64,000 nucleotides of DNA from positions 372,001 through 436,000 of the forward strand of contig NZ_JAAFGS010000003.1 in the NCBI RefSeq assembly GCF_011090185.1, given 5' to 3'. The translations under genes and the position numbers were made by a program. This stretch comes from Saccharibacillus alkalitolerans. Its GTDB lineage: Bacteria > Bacillota > Bacilli > Paenibacillales > Paenibacillaceae. The notes beneath the pieces were generated by a model, which worked only from the letters and a program-made list of their open reading frames with translations, had not been told where the DNA came from and did no database searches. Below, in pieces: positions 47,796 to 57,114 of this stretch (its first letter is position 1; every line of letters begins with the position of its first letter).

Positions 47796-49676
47796 TTACA
47801 CCATCACTTTGCACATCATGTTCGTAAACTCCACCGGATCTTCGATCGGCAGTCCTTCGATCAGCAGCGCCTGATTGTACAGCAAATCCGTATACAGGTC
47901 CAGCTTGGACTTGTCGCTATCAAACGAAGACTTCAGCGAAGCGAACACGTCGTGATGCACGTTCACTTCCAGCACTTTTTCCGCCTTCACGTTCGGATTG
48001 TCCGGCATCATGCTGAGGATTTTTTCCATCTCGATCGACACTTCGCCGTCGCTGCTCAGGCAGACCGGATGCGAGCGCAGACGCTTGGAAGCGCGCACGT
48101 TCGATACTTTGCCTGCGAGGCGCTCCTTCATGTAGGCGAACAGTTCTTTGCTGTCTTCGGCTTCCGCCTCGTCCTGCTTGTCCTGTTCGCTGTCCTCGAT
48201 GCCCAGGTCTCCCGAGGAGACGGAGCGGAATTCCTTCTCCTTGTAGTTCGTCAGCATTTTCACCGCGAACTCGTCGATATCGTCGATGAAGTACAGAATC
48301 TCGTAGCCTTTGTCCGCCACCATCTCGGTCTGCGGCAGCTTCTCGATGCGCGCGTAGGATGCGCCGGCCGCGTAGTAGATGTACTTCTGGTCTTCCGGCA
48401 TGCGGGATACGTACTCGTCCAGCGTGACCAGCTTTTTCTCCGTCGAAGAATAGAACATGAGCAGATCCTGCAGCGCGTCCTTATGCGTACCGTAGTCGCT
48501 GTACACGCCGTATTTCAGCTGGCGGCCGAACGATTCGAAGAACTTCCCGTACTTCTCGCGGTTGTCTTTTTGCAGGGATTTCAGCTGGCTCTTGATCTTG
48601 CTTTCGATGTTTTTGGCGATCATCTTCAGCTGGCGGTCGTGCTGCAGCATCTCGCGGGAGATGTTGAGCGACAGGCTCTCGGAATCGACCATGCCTTTCA
48701 CGAAGCTGAAGTAGTCCGGCAGCAGGTCCGCGCATTTGTTCATGATCAGCACGCCGTTGGCGTACAGCTCCAGCCCTTTTTCGTACTCGCGGGAATAGAA
48801 ATCGAACGGCGGCGTTTCCGGAATGAACAGGATCGAACGGTACACGACCGCGCCGTCGGCGTTGATGTGCACATGCGCCAGCGGTTTGTCGAACCCGTAG
48901 TGCTTTTCGGCGTAGAAGTTTTCGTAGTCCGCGTCGGTCAGCTCGCTTTTGTTCTTGCGCCAGATCGGCACCATGCTGTTGACCTGTTCTTCTTCGACGG
49001 TTTCTTCGAATTCGCCTTCGGCGCCTTCTTTAGGTTTGCGAATTTTGGCGTCCATCTTGATCGGATAGCGGATGAAATCGGAATATTTTTTGATGATCGA
49101 GCGCAGGCGGTATTCCTCGAGGAATTCGTCGTAGCTCTCTTCTTCCGTATTGTTCTTGATGTGCAGCACGATCTGCGTGCCGATTTCCGCTTTGTCCGCC
49201 GGCTCGACGATATAACCGTCGGCCCCGTCGGATTCCCAGCGGTAAGCGAGTTCTTCGCCCAGCGCGCGGCTCGTGACGGTCACGCGATCCGCGACCATGA
49301 ACGCCGAGTAGAAGCCGACGCCGAACTGCCCGATGATATCGTGGCCGTCTTTGGCTTCGTTGTCTTTCTTAAAAGCGAGCGAGCCGCTCTTGGCGATGAC
49401 GCCGAGGTTGTTCTCCAGCTCTTCGCGCGTCATGCCGATACCGGTGTCGGTCAGCGTCAGCGTGCGGTTATCCTTGTCTACGGACACTTTGATGTAGTAA
49501 TTGGCCGGGTCGAACGTCAGGTTGTCGTCGGTCAGCGCCCGGTAATAAATTTTGTCGATGGCGTCGCTCGAGTTCGAGATCAGTTCGCGCAGGAAGATCT
49601 CCTTCTGCGTGTAAATGGAGTTGATCATCATTTCGAGCAGGCGTTTGGATTCGGCCTGGAACTGCTTCTTTTCCAT
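47796..49676 (-). CDS. htpG: Chaperone HtpG (Hsp90)
   Basis: A 626-residue Hsp90. The N-terminal ATPase domain has [26 protein letters not shown] and [15 protein letters not shown]; the middle domain has the catalytic Arg loop [14 protein letters not shown]; the C-terminal dimer domain ends at residue 626. The acidic linker found in eukaryotes is absent, as in bacteria. ATG 49676 with GGAGGG upstream is preferred over the longer open frame. A perfect CIRCE element and sigma-A promoter lie upstream, so HrcA represses it. Confidence 0.96.
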   Translation of the reverse strand: MEKKQFQAESKRLLEMMINSIYTQKEIFLRELISNSSDAIDKIYYRALTDDNLTFDPANYYIKVSVDKDNRTLTLTDTGIGMTREELENNLGVIAKSGSLAFKKDNEAKDGHDIIGQFGVGFYSAFMVADRVTVTSRALGEELAYRWESDGADGYIVEPADKAEIGTQIVLHIKNNTEEESYDEFLEEYRLRSIIKKYSDFIRYPIKMDAKIRKPKEGAEGEFEETVEEEQVNSMVPIWRKNKSELTDADYENFYAEKHYGFDKPLAHVHINADGAVVYRSILFIPETPPFDFYSREYEKGLELYANGVLIMNKCADLLPDYFSFVKGMVDSESLSLNISREMLQHDRQLKMIAKNIESKIKSQLKSLQKDNREKYGKFFESFGRQLKYGVYSDYGTHKDALQDLLMFYSSTEKKLVTLDEYVSRMPEDQKYIYYAAGASYARIEKLPQTEMVADKGYEILYFIDDIDEFAVKMLTNYKEKEFRSVSSGDLGIEDSEQDKQDEAEAEDSKELFAYMKERLAGKVSNVRASKRLRSHPVCLSSDGEVSIEMEKILSMMPDNPNVKAEKVLEVNVHHDVFASLKSSFDSDKSKLDLYTDLLYNQALLIEGLPIEDPVEFTNMMCKVMV

Positions 49677-49762
49677 GCGTGATTCTCCCTCCGATTGGTT
49701 AAGGCTGATTGGGTCGTTCAGATCGGGTCGTGTAAGGCATAAACGGCGACACCGTCCCGCTG

Positions 49763-49789
49763 TTAGCACTCGTTCTCGCGGAGTGCTAA
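49763..49789. promoter_or_regulatory. CIRCE element (HrcA operator) of htpG
   Basis: TTAGCACTC-N9-GAGTGCTAA is perfect. It lies just downstream of the htpG -10. Confidence 0.95.
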
Positions 49790-49799
49790 TCCAATTCCT

Positions 49800-49828
49800 G
49801 TTATAGCATTGTTCGATTTTCATGTCAA
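49800..49828 (-). promoter_or_regulatory. Sigma-A promoter of htpG
   Basis: On the minus strand TTGACA and TATAAC are separated by 17 bases. Confidence 0.88.
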
Positions 49829-49949
49829 GAAAGGCCGCTTTGGCACTTTTTTTTGCGCGGCGGGGCCGCCTTGGCTACAATGGACAGACAGGGATTTTCA
49901 TTCGAAAAACGGCAGGCCGAGGCCTTCCGTCCGGAAAGGAAAGATGATC

Positions 49950-50432
49950 ATGGCGGCACCGAAAGTACACAAAACGAACGCGATGCGCATGCTCGAAGAT
50001 CTCGGCATCGACTACGAAATTTACGATTACGACAACGAAGACGGGCAGATTCACGGCACGGCCGTCGCGGAGAAGATCGGTTTGGCTCCGGAAACGGTAT
50101 TCAAGACGCTGGTCGCCCACGCGGGCCAAAACGGATTCGTGTTCGTCATTCCCGCCTCTGAAGAACTCGATCTCAAAAAAGCGGCACGCGCGGCGGGAGA
50201 AAAGAAAATCGAAATGCTGCCGCTCAAAGACCTGCAGAAGTGGACAGGTTACGTGCGCGGCGGCTGCTCGCCGATCGGCATGAAAAAGCATTTTCCGACG
50301 TTCGTCGACGCAAGCGGCGAGCGGTTGGAACACATCGCCGTCAGCGCGGGCAAGATCGGTCTCCAGATGAAGCTTGCGCCCGAGCGATTGGCGGAAGCGG
50401 CGAAGGCTTCGTTCGCGGATCTGACAAAGTAG
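49950..50432 (+). CDS. ybaK: Cys-tRNA(Pro) deacylase (YbaK/EbsC family)
   Basis: A 160-residue protein that hydrolyses mischarged Cys-tRNA(Pro) in trans. Characteristic segments: HKTNAMRMLEDLGIDYEIYDY, VAEKIGLAPETVFKTLVAH, VIPASEELDLKKAARAAG, YVRGGCSPIGMKKHFPTFVD. Two ATG codons are in frame (49944 and 49950); the second has AAAGGA at nine bases and is preferred. It is divergent from htpG. Confidence 0.9.
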   Translation: MAAPKVHKTNAMRMLEDLGIDYEIYDYDNEDGQIHGTAVAEKIGLAPETVFKTLVAHAGQNGFVFVIPASEELDLKKAARAAGEKKIEMLPLKDLQKWTGYVRGGCSPIGMKKHFPTFVDASGERLEHIAVSAGKIGLQMKLAPERLAEAAKASFADLTK

Positions 50433-50504
50433 ATGCGGATTCGGGCGAACGGACGGACGAAGCCGGAATAAAGGGCGGCTCGGCGGCATGAAACGAACGG
50501 CGTA

Positions 50505-50545
50505 AAGTCCGGTTCTTCCTTAAGCGGGAGAGCCGGACTTTTTTG
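50505..50545 (+). terminator. Terminator after ybaK
   Basis: AAAGTCCGG and CCGGACTTTTTT with an inner TTCT/AGAG pairing. Confidence 0.85.
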
Positions 50546-50556
50546 CCGTATCCGGT

Positions 50557-50607
50557 TTACAGATGCCGGCTTTGCTGGTCTACTTAGGGATATAAGCCGG
50601 CATCTGC
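50557..50607 (+). promoter_or_regulatory. Promoter and 11-base inverted repeat before the response regulator
   Basis: TTTACA-N17-TCTACT (50557-50585) is a moderate sigma-A promoter. CAGATGCCGGC (50561-50571) and GCCGGCATCTG (50597-50607) are perfectly complementary across a 25-base gap that contains the -10. Confidence 0.45.
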
Positions 50608-50648
50608 ATATCGCAAAGGCCGGCCATCACGAACACGGGAGTACGGAC

Positions 50649-51401
50649 ATGAGCGAAATCAAACGCATTCTGATTATCGAAGACGAAGCCGACATGGCCA
50701 AAATCATGAAAGACGTGCTGACGCTGGGCGGCTATGACGTCCGCTCGGAAGGAACCGGAACGGGAGGGCTGGAAACGGCGGCGGCCTGGAATCCCCATCT
50801 GATCCTGCTCGATCTGACGCTGCCCGACCTCGACGGCATCGAGGTCTGCCGGCGGATTCGCGAAGAGTCGGTCGCGCCGATCCTCATCTTGAGCGCCCGC
50901 GGCGGCGAGACCGACAAAATTCTCGGCCTCGGCTTCGGCGCCGACGACTATATGACGAAGCCTTTTTCGTTCGGCGAATTGACGGCGCGGATCGGGGCGC
51001 AGCTGCGCCGGTCCGAGATGCAGTCGGGCGCAGCGAGAAGCGGGCCGGAGTCCTCGCGCGAGGGCCTGCTGTCGTTCGGCGAGCTGAAGATCGACAAAAA
51101 GGCATACCGGGTCGAGTCGGGCGGCCGGGAAATCTCTTTTTCCGCCCGGGAATTCGAGCTGCTGCACTTCCTCGCCCTGCACGAAGGACAGGTCTTCTCC
51201 AAAGCCAGGCTGCTCGATTCCGTCTGGGGTTACGACGCTTACGGCGACGAAGCGACCGTGACCGTCTATATCCGCCGCATCCGCGAAAAAATCGAAGCCG
51301 ATCCTTCGCAGCCGGCCTATCTTCGAACGGTCTGGGGCGTCGGTTACAAGTTCGACGGCAAAGGCGGCGGGAACGTTTCGGCCGGGAGGACGCGTCCATG
51401 A
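50649..51401 (+). CDS. OmpR-family response regulator
   Basis: A 250-residue regulator: a receiver domain with phospho-acceptor Asp55 (LLDLTLPD), Asp11-type acidic pair EDE and Lys in MTKPFSF, followed by a winged helix (residues ~140-240: FSAREFELLHFLALHEGQVFSKARLLDSVWGYDAYGDEATVTVYIRRIREKIE). The kinase gene overlaps by four bases (ATGA), so the two are translationally coupled. The ABC exporter genes next door are the likely targets. Confidence 0.92.
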   Translation: MSEIKRILIIEDEADMAKIMKDVLTLGGYDVRSEGTGTGGLETAAAWNPHLILLDLTLPDLDGIEVCRRIREESVAPILILSARGGETDKILGLGFGADDYMTKPFSFGELTARIGAQLRRSEMQSGAARSGPESSREGLLSFGELKIDKKAYRVESGGREISFSAREFELLHFLALHEGQVFSKARLLDSVWGYDAYGDEATVTVYIRRIREKIEADPSQPAYLRTVWGVGYKFDGKGGGNVSAGRTRP

Positions 51402-52825
51402 GCCTGCTATCCGCCTTCCGCCGCGGCACGGCGGCCGCTCTCCTCCTCCTGCTGGCCGCTTTCGGGCTGGGCGTCTGGCTGCTGTCGGCGGCCGGCGGAG
51501 CGGGCGCTCCTGACGGGCGTCCCGTCGTCAACCGCGCGCGGGTGCTGACGAGCCCTATTTTGGAGGAATTGGAACGGCTGCAGCCCGGCGCGCCGTATGC
51601 GGCGGCCCCGTCCGAAATCGATAGGCTGAGCCGGGAAGCGAACGCTTCGCTGGTCTATGTCGGTACGGACGGGAAAGTCCGGTTCGATACGTCTGGGGCC
51701 CTGCCGCCCGGAAGCCTTTTCGACCTCAAGCACGGCCTGCATTACGACCTGCATGCTTCCCGTGCGAATCCCGGCCGGTATGCAATCGCTTTTCCCGTCG
51801 TCTCGGACAGCGGAGCTGTAAGCGGCCACGCCCTGTTCACGCTGCGCGCCGAAGACGTGCTTCCGCCCGAAGACCGGCTGCCGTTCGTCCTGACGTCCGC
51901 GCTCTTCCTGTGCCTGACCGCCGTGTCCCTTCTGCTTCTGGCGTATCTGCGAATGTTCAAAGTACGGGTTTTTCGGCCGCTGGAGGAGCTGCGATTCCAT
52001 ACCGAACAAATTCTTAAGGGCGACGCCGGGCAGTCTATCGAACACGGTCGCGTCGACGAAGTCGGCTCCCTCTATGCCTCTTTCGACCGGATGCGGTTGG
52101 AAATCCGTCACTTGAACGACCGAAGAGACCGCCAGGAACAGGCGCAGAGAGAATTGGTGTCGGGCATTTCCCATGACCTGAAAACGCCGCTGGCCACGAT
52201 GCGCGCTTATATGGAAGCCATTCTGGCGGGTCTGTGTCCGAGCATGGAAAAGGTAACGGAATACATAAGCGTCATGAATCGTCATGCGGATAAAATGACC
52301 CGGCTGATCGACGACCTGCTGCTGCACGCCTTGAAGGAACTGGGGCAAATTTCGGTCGAACCCCGCGAGCGGTACAGCCGCGAAGTGTTCGGACCGATGC
52401 TGCAGACGGCCGCCCACCGGATCGAAACAAGCGGCAGGATCTTCGCCGGACCTTCGGAACCGCCCAATCTGCTGATCCGGGCGGATGCCTTCCGGCTTGA
52501 ACAGGTCGTGTTCAACCTGCTGGCCAACGCGCTCAAGCATACGCGGTCCGGCGATACGGTCGGATTGTCGTTCGAAGAGATTCCGGGCTATCTGCGGATA
52601 TCGCTGAGCGATACGGGAAGCGGCATCCGGCCCGAGGACATGCCGTTCGTGTTCGAACGCTATTACAAAGGAAACACCGAGGATATCGACGGCGCTCCGA
52701 ATCCCGGCAGCGGGCTGGGCCTCGCGATCTGCAAGCAGATCGTCGAAGCGCACGGCGGAAGCATCGCTTTCCGCAGCTTGCCGGGCCGGGAAACGGTATT
52801 TCATTTCACGGTGCCGCTCTGCTGA
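51398..52825 (+). CDS. Sensor histidine kinase
   Basis: A 475-residue membrane kinase: TM1 (residues ~10-32), an extracellular ~130-residue sensor domain, TM2 (~168-190), HAMP (~190-245), the dimerisation domain with phospho-acceptor His259 (SGISHDLKTPLATM), and the ATPase domain (NLLANALKHTR, DTGSGIRPEDM, GSGLGLAICKQIV). The external domain makes it unlike the intramembrane BceS kinases. Signal unknown; the neighbouring exporter suggests an antimicrobial or envelope stress. Confidence 0.92.
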   Translation: MSLLSAFRRGTAAALLLLLAAFGLGVWLLSAAGGAGAPDGRPVVNRARVLTSPILEELERLQPGAPYAAAPSEIDRLSREANASLVYVGTDGKVRFDTSGALPPGSLFDLKHGLHYDLHASRANPGRYAIAFPVVSDSGAVSGHALFTLRAEDVLPPEDRLPFVLTSALFLCLTAVSLLLLAYLRMFKVRVFRPLEELRFHTEQILKGDAGQSIEHGRVDEVGSLYASFDRMRLEIRHLNDRRDRQEQAQRELVSGISHDLKTPLATMRAYMEAILAGLCPSMEKVTEYISVMNRHADKMTRLIDDLLLHALKELGQISVEPRERYSREVFGPMLQTAAHRIETSGRIFAGPSEPPNLLIRADAFRLEQVVFNLLANALKHTRSGDTVGLSFEEIPGYLRISLSDTGSGIRPEDMPFVFERYYKGNTEDIDGAPNPGSGLGLAICKQIVEAHGGSIAFRSLPGRETVFHFTVPLC

Positions 52826-52900
52826 AAAAAGAAGCCTCTCGTCCGTCTGGCGTCGAAGCCGCTTTTTCGCTTCCGCGAAACGCCGTAAGACCTTGTCCTG

Positions 52901-52953
52901 TAAGACTTTATTAAGATTTGGCGCATGGGCCTGTAAGATTCGGCGGCTATACT
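52901..52953 (+). promoter_or_regulatory. Promoter of the ABC exporter with TAAGA direct repeats
   Basis: TAAGA occurs at 52901, 52912 and 52934 (spacing 11 and 22 bases), with an extra copy at 52886. A -10 TATACT is at 52948-52953, but no -35 is seen. Direct repeats with one-turn spacing and a missing -35 suit activation by the OmpR-type regulator upstream; this is inference. Confidence 0.5.
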
Positions 52954-52994
52954 CTTTTTAGACCTTTATTAGACAGGAAAGAGAGGACATCCCC

Positions 52995-53753
52995 TTGAAC
53001 CCATCCGTTATATTGAAAGCCGTCCATTTATGCAAAACATATGCCGCCGGCGGCGAGCAGTTCCATGCCGTCCGCAACGTATCGCTGGATATCCGCGAAG
53101 GCGAATTTACCGTGATTATGGGCGACTCCGGCTCCGGCAAATCGACTCTATTGTATGTACTGAGCGGCATGGACGCGCCGACGTCGGGCGAGATTCATTT
53201 CGAAGGCGAGCGAATCGACCGGTATAAGGAGAAAAAGATGGCCGCTTTCCGCTCCCGGAAAATCGGCTACGTCTATCAGAGCATCAACCTGGTGCCGGAT
53301 CTGACGCTGTTCGAAAACATCGCGCTGCCCGGCTATATCGCCGGTCTCGGCAAAGCGGAAACCGAAAAAAGAGCGGCCGAGCTGATGAACGAGATGGAGA
53401 TTTCGCCGCTGCGCCGCCGGCTTCCGTCCCAGGTGTCGGGCGGCCAGCAGCAGCGGGCGGCGATCGCCCGCGCTCTGATCCACTCGCCCTCCCTGCTGTT
53501 TGCCGACGAGCCGACGGGCAGCCTGAATCACGAACACGGCGTCGCGGTGCTGGACATTTTGACCGCATGCAACCGCCGGGGCCAGTCCGTCGTCATGGTC
53601 ACCCACGACATCAAGGCCGCCGCCCGCGCCGACCGTCTGATTCTGATCCGCGACGGACGCATCGGCGGCGAGCTGCATTTCGGCGAATTCCCGGAGGCGA
53701 ACGCCGCTCAGCGGGAAGAAATGATCTTCGCCTTCGTCACGGGAAAGGAGTGA
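52995..53753 (+). CDS. ABC transporter ATP-binding protein (MacB/LolD type)
   Basis: A 252-residue ATPase: Walker [11 protein letters not shown], signature [15 protein letters not shown], Walker B LLFADEPT, switch His in VTHD. The 1-20 region and [13 protein letters not shown] place it in the MacB/LolD/BceA branch. The start is TTG 52995, with AGAGAGG eight bases upstream. It ends six bases before the permease start. It energises the FtsX-type permease. Confidence 0.92.
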   Translation: MNPSVILKAVHLCKTYAAGGEQFHAVRNVSLDIREGEFTVIMGDSGSGKSTLLYVLSGMDAPTSGEIHFEGERIDRYKEKKMAAFRSRKIGYVYQSINLVPDLTLFENIALPGYIAGLGKAETEKRAAELMNEMEISPLRRRLPSQVSGGQQQRAAIARALIHSPSLLFADEPTGSLNHEHGVAVLDILTACNRRGQSVVMVTHDIKAAARADRLILIRDGRIGGELHFGEFPEANAAQREEMIFAFVTGKE

Positions 53754-53758
53754 GCGCC

Positions 53759-56152
53759 GTGCGTGCCGTTATCGTATTGACGCTGTCCATGCTGCGGCGG
53801 CGGAAACTGCAAAATCTGCTGACCGCCCTGCTTCTGCTCCTTTCCGCCGTTCTGCTCGGCACCGCGCTGACCGTCCTGCTGAACGCGGAAAATCTGTTCG
53901 AAGACGCCCACCGGGAAACGAACGGTTCGCATCAGATCCTGACGCTGGACCAGGGGCTGCACGATCCGGAGTTCGTCTACCGGTGGTGGGAAGATCGGCC
54001 CGGCGTCCGGGTTTCGAAGCCGCTGCCTTACAAAAACTTGTCCGGACTCGCGCACGAAGGAAAAGATCTTCCCAATCTCTATTTGTACATGATGGACACG
54101 CCGAGCCTTCCGTTCGGCGTCGACGAACCGCTGTTCTCTTCGGATGTCCCTTCCGCTAAAGTTCCGGCTCCGGGAACCGTCTGGATTCCCACTTCGTTGG
54201 CCGCTTCCGCGGGAATATTCGAAGGCGACACGCTCGGTTTCCGGACGCCCGGCGGTTCGTTCGAGCTCACGGTATCCGCTGTCGTGGTCGACGTTCCGTA
54301 CGGCTCCCCGTTCACTACAAGCGCCCGGATCTGGATGAACGATGCCGATTACCGGCAGGAGCTGTCCGCCGTCGAAGGCGGCGCCCGCTTCATGATGGGG
54401 CTGCGTTTCGACGATTACGGCCGGCAGGCCGAAGATTGGAGCGCTTTCGAACAGGCGCTCGGATCGCCGTATCTCGAGACGAGAACCGACTTCGCGGAAA
54501 TCTCCGCCTTTTACTTGATCCTCAACCGCGTCATCGGTTTCGTTATGATGTTCCTCGGCGCGGTGATGGCCGCCATCGCTCTCGCCACGATCGGCTTCAC
54601 CGTCTCCGACGCGCTGCTGACCCGCTATCGGACGATCGGCGTGCTGCGCTCCATGGGCCTGACGACGGCCGGCATCGTCGCCCCGTACGTTCTGCAGTAC
54701 GGCGCGATCGCCCTGCCGTCCGTCGCGGCGGGGCTGCTGCTCAGCCGCCTTCCCGCCGCCGCCATTTTAGACAATACGCTGGCCTCGCTGCATGCCGGAG
54801 ACGCGCCGACCTCGCTGCACGGCAGCGGTTGGGTTATGCTGTCCGGCCTGTTTCTGGTCCTGTTCGTGCTGGCCTGCGCCGCTCTCTATGCCGGAAGTGC
54901 CCGCCGCATTCTGCCTGCTCAGGCGATCCGCTACGGCATGGCGGAACAGAATCAGGCGGGAAGCCGCGGCCGGAAGCCGGAAGGAAGAAGCGGGCTGGGA
55001 CGCTTCCCTGTCGGCTTGGCATTGGCAGCCGGGAGCGTGGCCGGCGGCCGGCGGGCTGCTTTTTTCACGGGGCTGATCGCGCTCGTCGCCTCTTCCGTCC
55101 TCGTCTTCGGCATCCTTTTGCTGTCCAGCGTGCTTGCGACCGGCCGGACGGCCGGGCAGTGGGGCTACGACGCTTCCGACGTGTCGGTGACGGTCGTCAG
55201 CGAACCGCTTCTGAAACGGAGCGACTTTATTGAAAAGATGAAAAACGACCCGCGAATCGAGCGCTACGGCTGGTATACCGGCGCATCCGCCGTACTCAAA
55301 TCGGACGATCCTTCTTCGGCCGGTTCGTCCATGAACGTGTACCTGGGCCTGCTGGACGGCGGCTACGACGGATTGGGCTATGAAGTGCTGGAAGGCCGCA
55401 ATCCCCGCGGCGCGGGAGAAATCGCGCTGGGGCTGAACGCCGCGCGTTATGCGGGGCGGACGGTCGGCGACCTCGTCGACCTGTATGTTCGGGGAGAAAA
55501 AAAGACGTTTACCGTCACCGGCATCTATCAGTCGGTCGCCAACATGTCCCATTCCGCCCGGCTGACGGCGGAGGCGCTCCCGACTGCCTCCGGCGCGAAC
55601 ACGGCCGATCGCACCGCCTTCGTGTCGCTGCGCGACGCGGGAGACGCGAAAGCCGTAGCCGAGGAATGGAACGCCGCTTATCCGAACGCTCTGTCCGCCG
55701 CATCCCAGGCTTCGCTGATCGATGCCGTGTTCGGCGAAGCCGTCCGCTCGCTGCTGCTGCCGCTCGGGCTCATGGGCGTGCTCTTCCTCGCCGTTACCTG
55801 CCTGATCGTTTACAGCGTCTGCCGGATTCAGGTCCGCAAAAACAGCCGGACCTACGGCATTTACAAATCCGTCGGGCTGTCTTCGCTGCGCATCCGCAGA
55901 GCCGTGATGCTGGGCGCGACGGCGGTCGCGGCAGCCGGAGCCGCCTCAGGAGCGCTCGTCGGCATCTACGCGCTGCCGCTGCTGCTGAACCGCATCCTGT
56001 CCGGTTACGGATTGGAACGGCTGCCGCTCGTCATCAGTCTGCCGGGCACGGCAGCCGCCGTCCTGTTCAGCATCGCCGCTTCCGCCGCGGGCTGCTGGCT
56101 GTCTTCCCGCGTCGTGGCCCGGACTTCGCCGAGGATTTTGACGATCGACTAA
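53759..56152 (+). CDS. FtsX-type ABC transporter permease (double MacB/FtsX module)
   Basis: A 797-residue membrane protein. TM1 (residues ~14-34) and an extracytoplasmic domain (~40-250) are followed by three TM (~255-385), then a second TM-large loop-three TM block (~430-790), the layout of fused FtsX/MacB permeases. The start is GTG 53759, with AAAGGAG eight bases upstream. With the ATPase and two-component system before it, it likely exports or expels an envelope-active compound; this is inference. No terminator was seen in the 88 bases to the convergent gene. Confidence 0.88.
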   Translation: MRAVIVLTLSMLRRRKLQNLLTALLLLLSAVLLGTALTVLLNAENLFEDAHRETNGSHQILTLDQGLHDPEFVYRWWEDRPGVRVSKPLPYKNLSGLAHEGKDLPNLYLYMMDTPSLPFGVDEPLFSSDVPSAKVPAPGTVWIPTSLAASAGIFEGDTLGFRTPGGSFELTVSAVVVDVPYGSPFTTSARIWMNDADYRQELSAVEGGARFMMGLRFDDYGRQAEDWSAFEQALGSPYLETRTDFAEISAFYLILNRVIGFVMMFLGAVMAAIALATIGFTVSDALLTRYRTIGVLRSMGLTTAGIVAPYVLQYGAIALPSVAAGLLLSRLPAAAILDNTLASLHAGDAPTSLHGSGWVMLSGLFLVLFVLACAALYAGSARRILPAQAIRYGMAEQNQAGSRGRKPEGRSGLGRFPVGLALAAGSVAGGRRAAFFTGLIALVASSVLVFGILLLSSVLATGRTAGQWGYDASDVSVTVVSEPLLKRSDFIEKMKNDPRIERYGWYTGASAVLKSDDPSSAGSSMNVYLGLLDGGYDGLGYEVLEGRNPRGAGEIALGLNAARYAGRTVGDLVDLYVRGEKKTFTVTGIYQSVANMSHSARLTAEALPTASGANTADRTAFVSLRDAGDAKAVAEEWNAAYPNALSAASQASLIDAVFGEAVRSLLLPLGLMGVLFLAVTCLIVYSVCRIQVRKNSRTYGIYKSVGLSSLRIRRAVMLGATAVAAAGAASGALVGIYALPLLLNRILSGYGLERLPLVISLPGTAAAVLFSIAASAAGCWLSSRVVARTSPRILTID

Positions 56153-56240
56153 CCCCGCCTCTGCTTTATACCGGTCTGATCCTGCTGCTCCTGTCGGCAG
56201 TGCGGATACGCTGGCGCAAGGAGAAACGGGCGGATATCGG

Positions 56241-57032
56241 CTAATGCCGCCGCTCCGCGTGGGCTACCGGTTCGCCCGAACGTGCAGCTCTCTCCAGCGG
56301 CCAGAACAGCACGTCGAGCCGCTTCGTATACGTCATCAGCGGTTTGCGGGCGGGCAGATGGATGCCGTGCGATTTCGCAATCGTATCGGTTCCGATCTGC
56401 GCTTCGACCTCCTGCAGCGGCCAAGGATGGTGGTGGATCACGCAGCGGGATACTCGGCCTCTGTGCTCGCTCGTATATAAGCAGTAGCGTTCCGTCAGCC
56501 AATGCAGCAGGCTGCCCGGCCTGGCGCGGAAGATTTCGGCGGACAAGGGGCGGTACGAAGCGGCAAACTCCGCTTCGCGCCCGCGCCCGTCGCTGCGTAT
56601 GCTCCGGCAGCGAATCCATTCGCCGCTCCTCTTGACCGATATGTCGGCATTCAGATACGGAAGTCCCAGACGGCGTGCCGCTTCGACGGCAATACGCTTG
56701 TCCGCGTCCAGGCTGAAGAAGAGAATGCCGGGCATCCCGCCGCAGTTCACATAAGTTCTGGCATTCAATTCCGGAAAACGGCTCAGGGACGGCAGATGCG
56801 GTATTCCGCGCAGCCGAAGCCCCGTCAAATAAAAAGGCGACAAACTCAACCAGGGCTGCCCTTCCCACAGATCGAGTTCGATCCCCGGAGGAACGAACGG
56901 AAGTACTTCTTCCGTCCGAACGGGCCAGTGGGCGAACAGCAGGTCGTTCCAGACCTGCTTCATGATCCATGGGCGATTCGGCAGAGGAAAAGGCCGGTGT
57001 TCCCCGCGGTTCAAAATCTCTCTCGGTTTCAT
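56241..57032 (-). CDS. DUF2071 family protein (YqjF-like)
   Basis: A 263-residue soluble protein with the DUF2071 pattern: RPWIMKQVWNDLLFAHWPVRTEEVLPFVPPGIELDLWEGQPWLSLSPF, then NARTYVNCGGMPGILFFSLDADKRIAVEAARRLGLPY. Family members are of unknown function. ATG 57032 has GGAAGGAG six bases upstream and is chosen over the slightly longer frame. Convergent with the ABC permease. Confidence 0.8.
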   Translation of the reverse strand: MKPREILNRGEHRPFPLPNRPWIMKQVWNDLLFAHWPVRTEEVLPFVPPGIELDLWEGQPWLSLSPFYLTGLRLRGIPHLPSLSRFPELNARTYVNCGGMPGILFFSLDADKRIAVEAARRLGLPYLNADISVKRSGEWIRCRSIRSDGRGREAEFAASYRPLSAEIFRARPGSLLHWLTERYCLYTSEHRGRVSRCVIHHHPWPLQEVEAQIGTDTIAKSHGIHLPARKPLMTYTKRLDVLFWPLERAARSGEPVAHAERRH

Positions 57033-57051
57033 TGTCGTCTCCTTCCTGGAC

Positions 57052-57083
57052 AAAAAAGACCGGAACGCCAGGTTCCGGTCTTT
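57052..57083 (-). terminator. Terminator of the short sigma factor gene
   Basis: GACCGGAAC and GTTCCGGTC with a five-base loop, followed by six T residues on the minus strand. Confidence 0.87.
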
Positions 57084-57114
57084 GCATTTACTTATTCGTT
57101 TCGTCCCGAAGAGC

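Noticed and set aside
47763-49682. 639-residue open frame opposite htpG
   Set aside because: Mirror frame; Val/Phe/His-rich with no domain, and htpG has CIRCE and promoter support.
56153-56244. Hydrophobic helix followed by a basic tail (LLYTGLILLLLSAVRIRWRK) after the ABC permease stop
   Set aside because: It looks like a membrane segment, but it continues an out-of-frame shadow of the permease, has no start codon with a ribosome site, and overlaps the convergent gene end.
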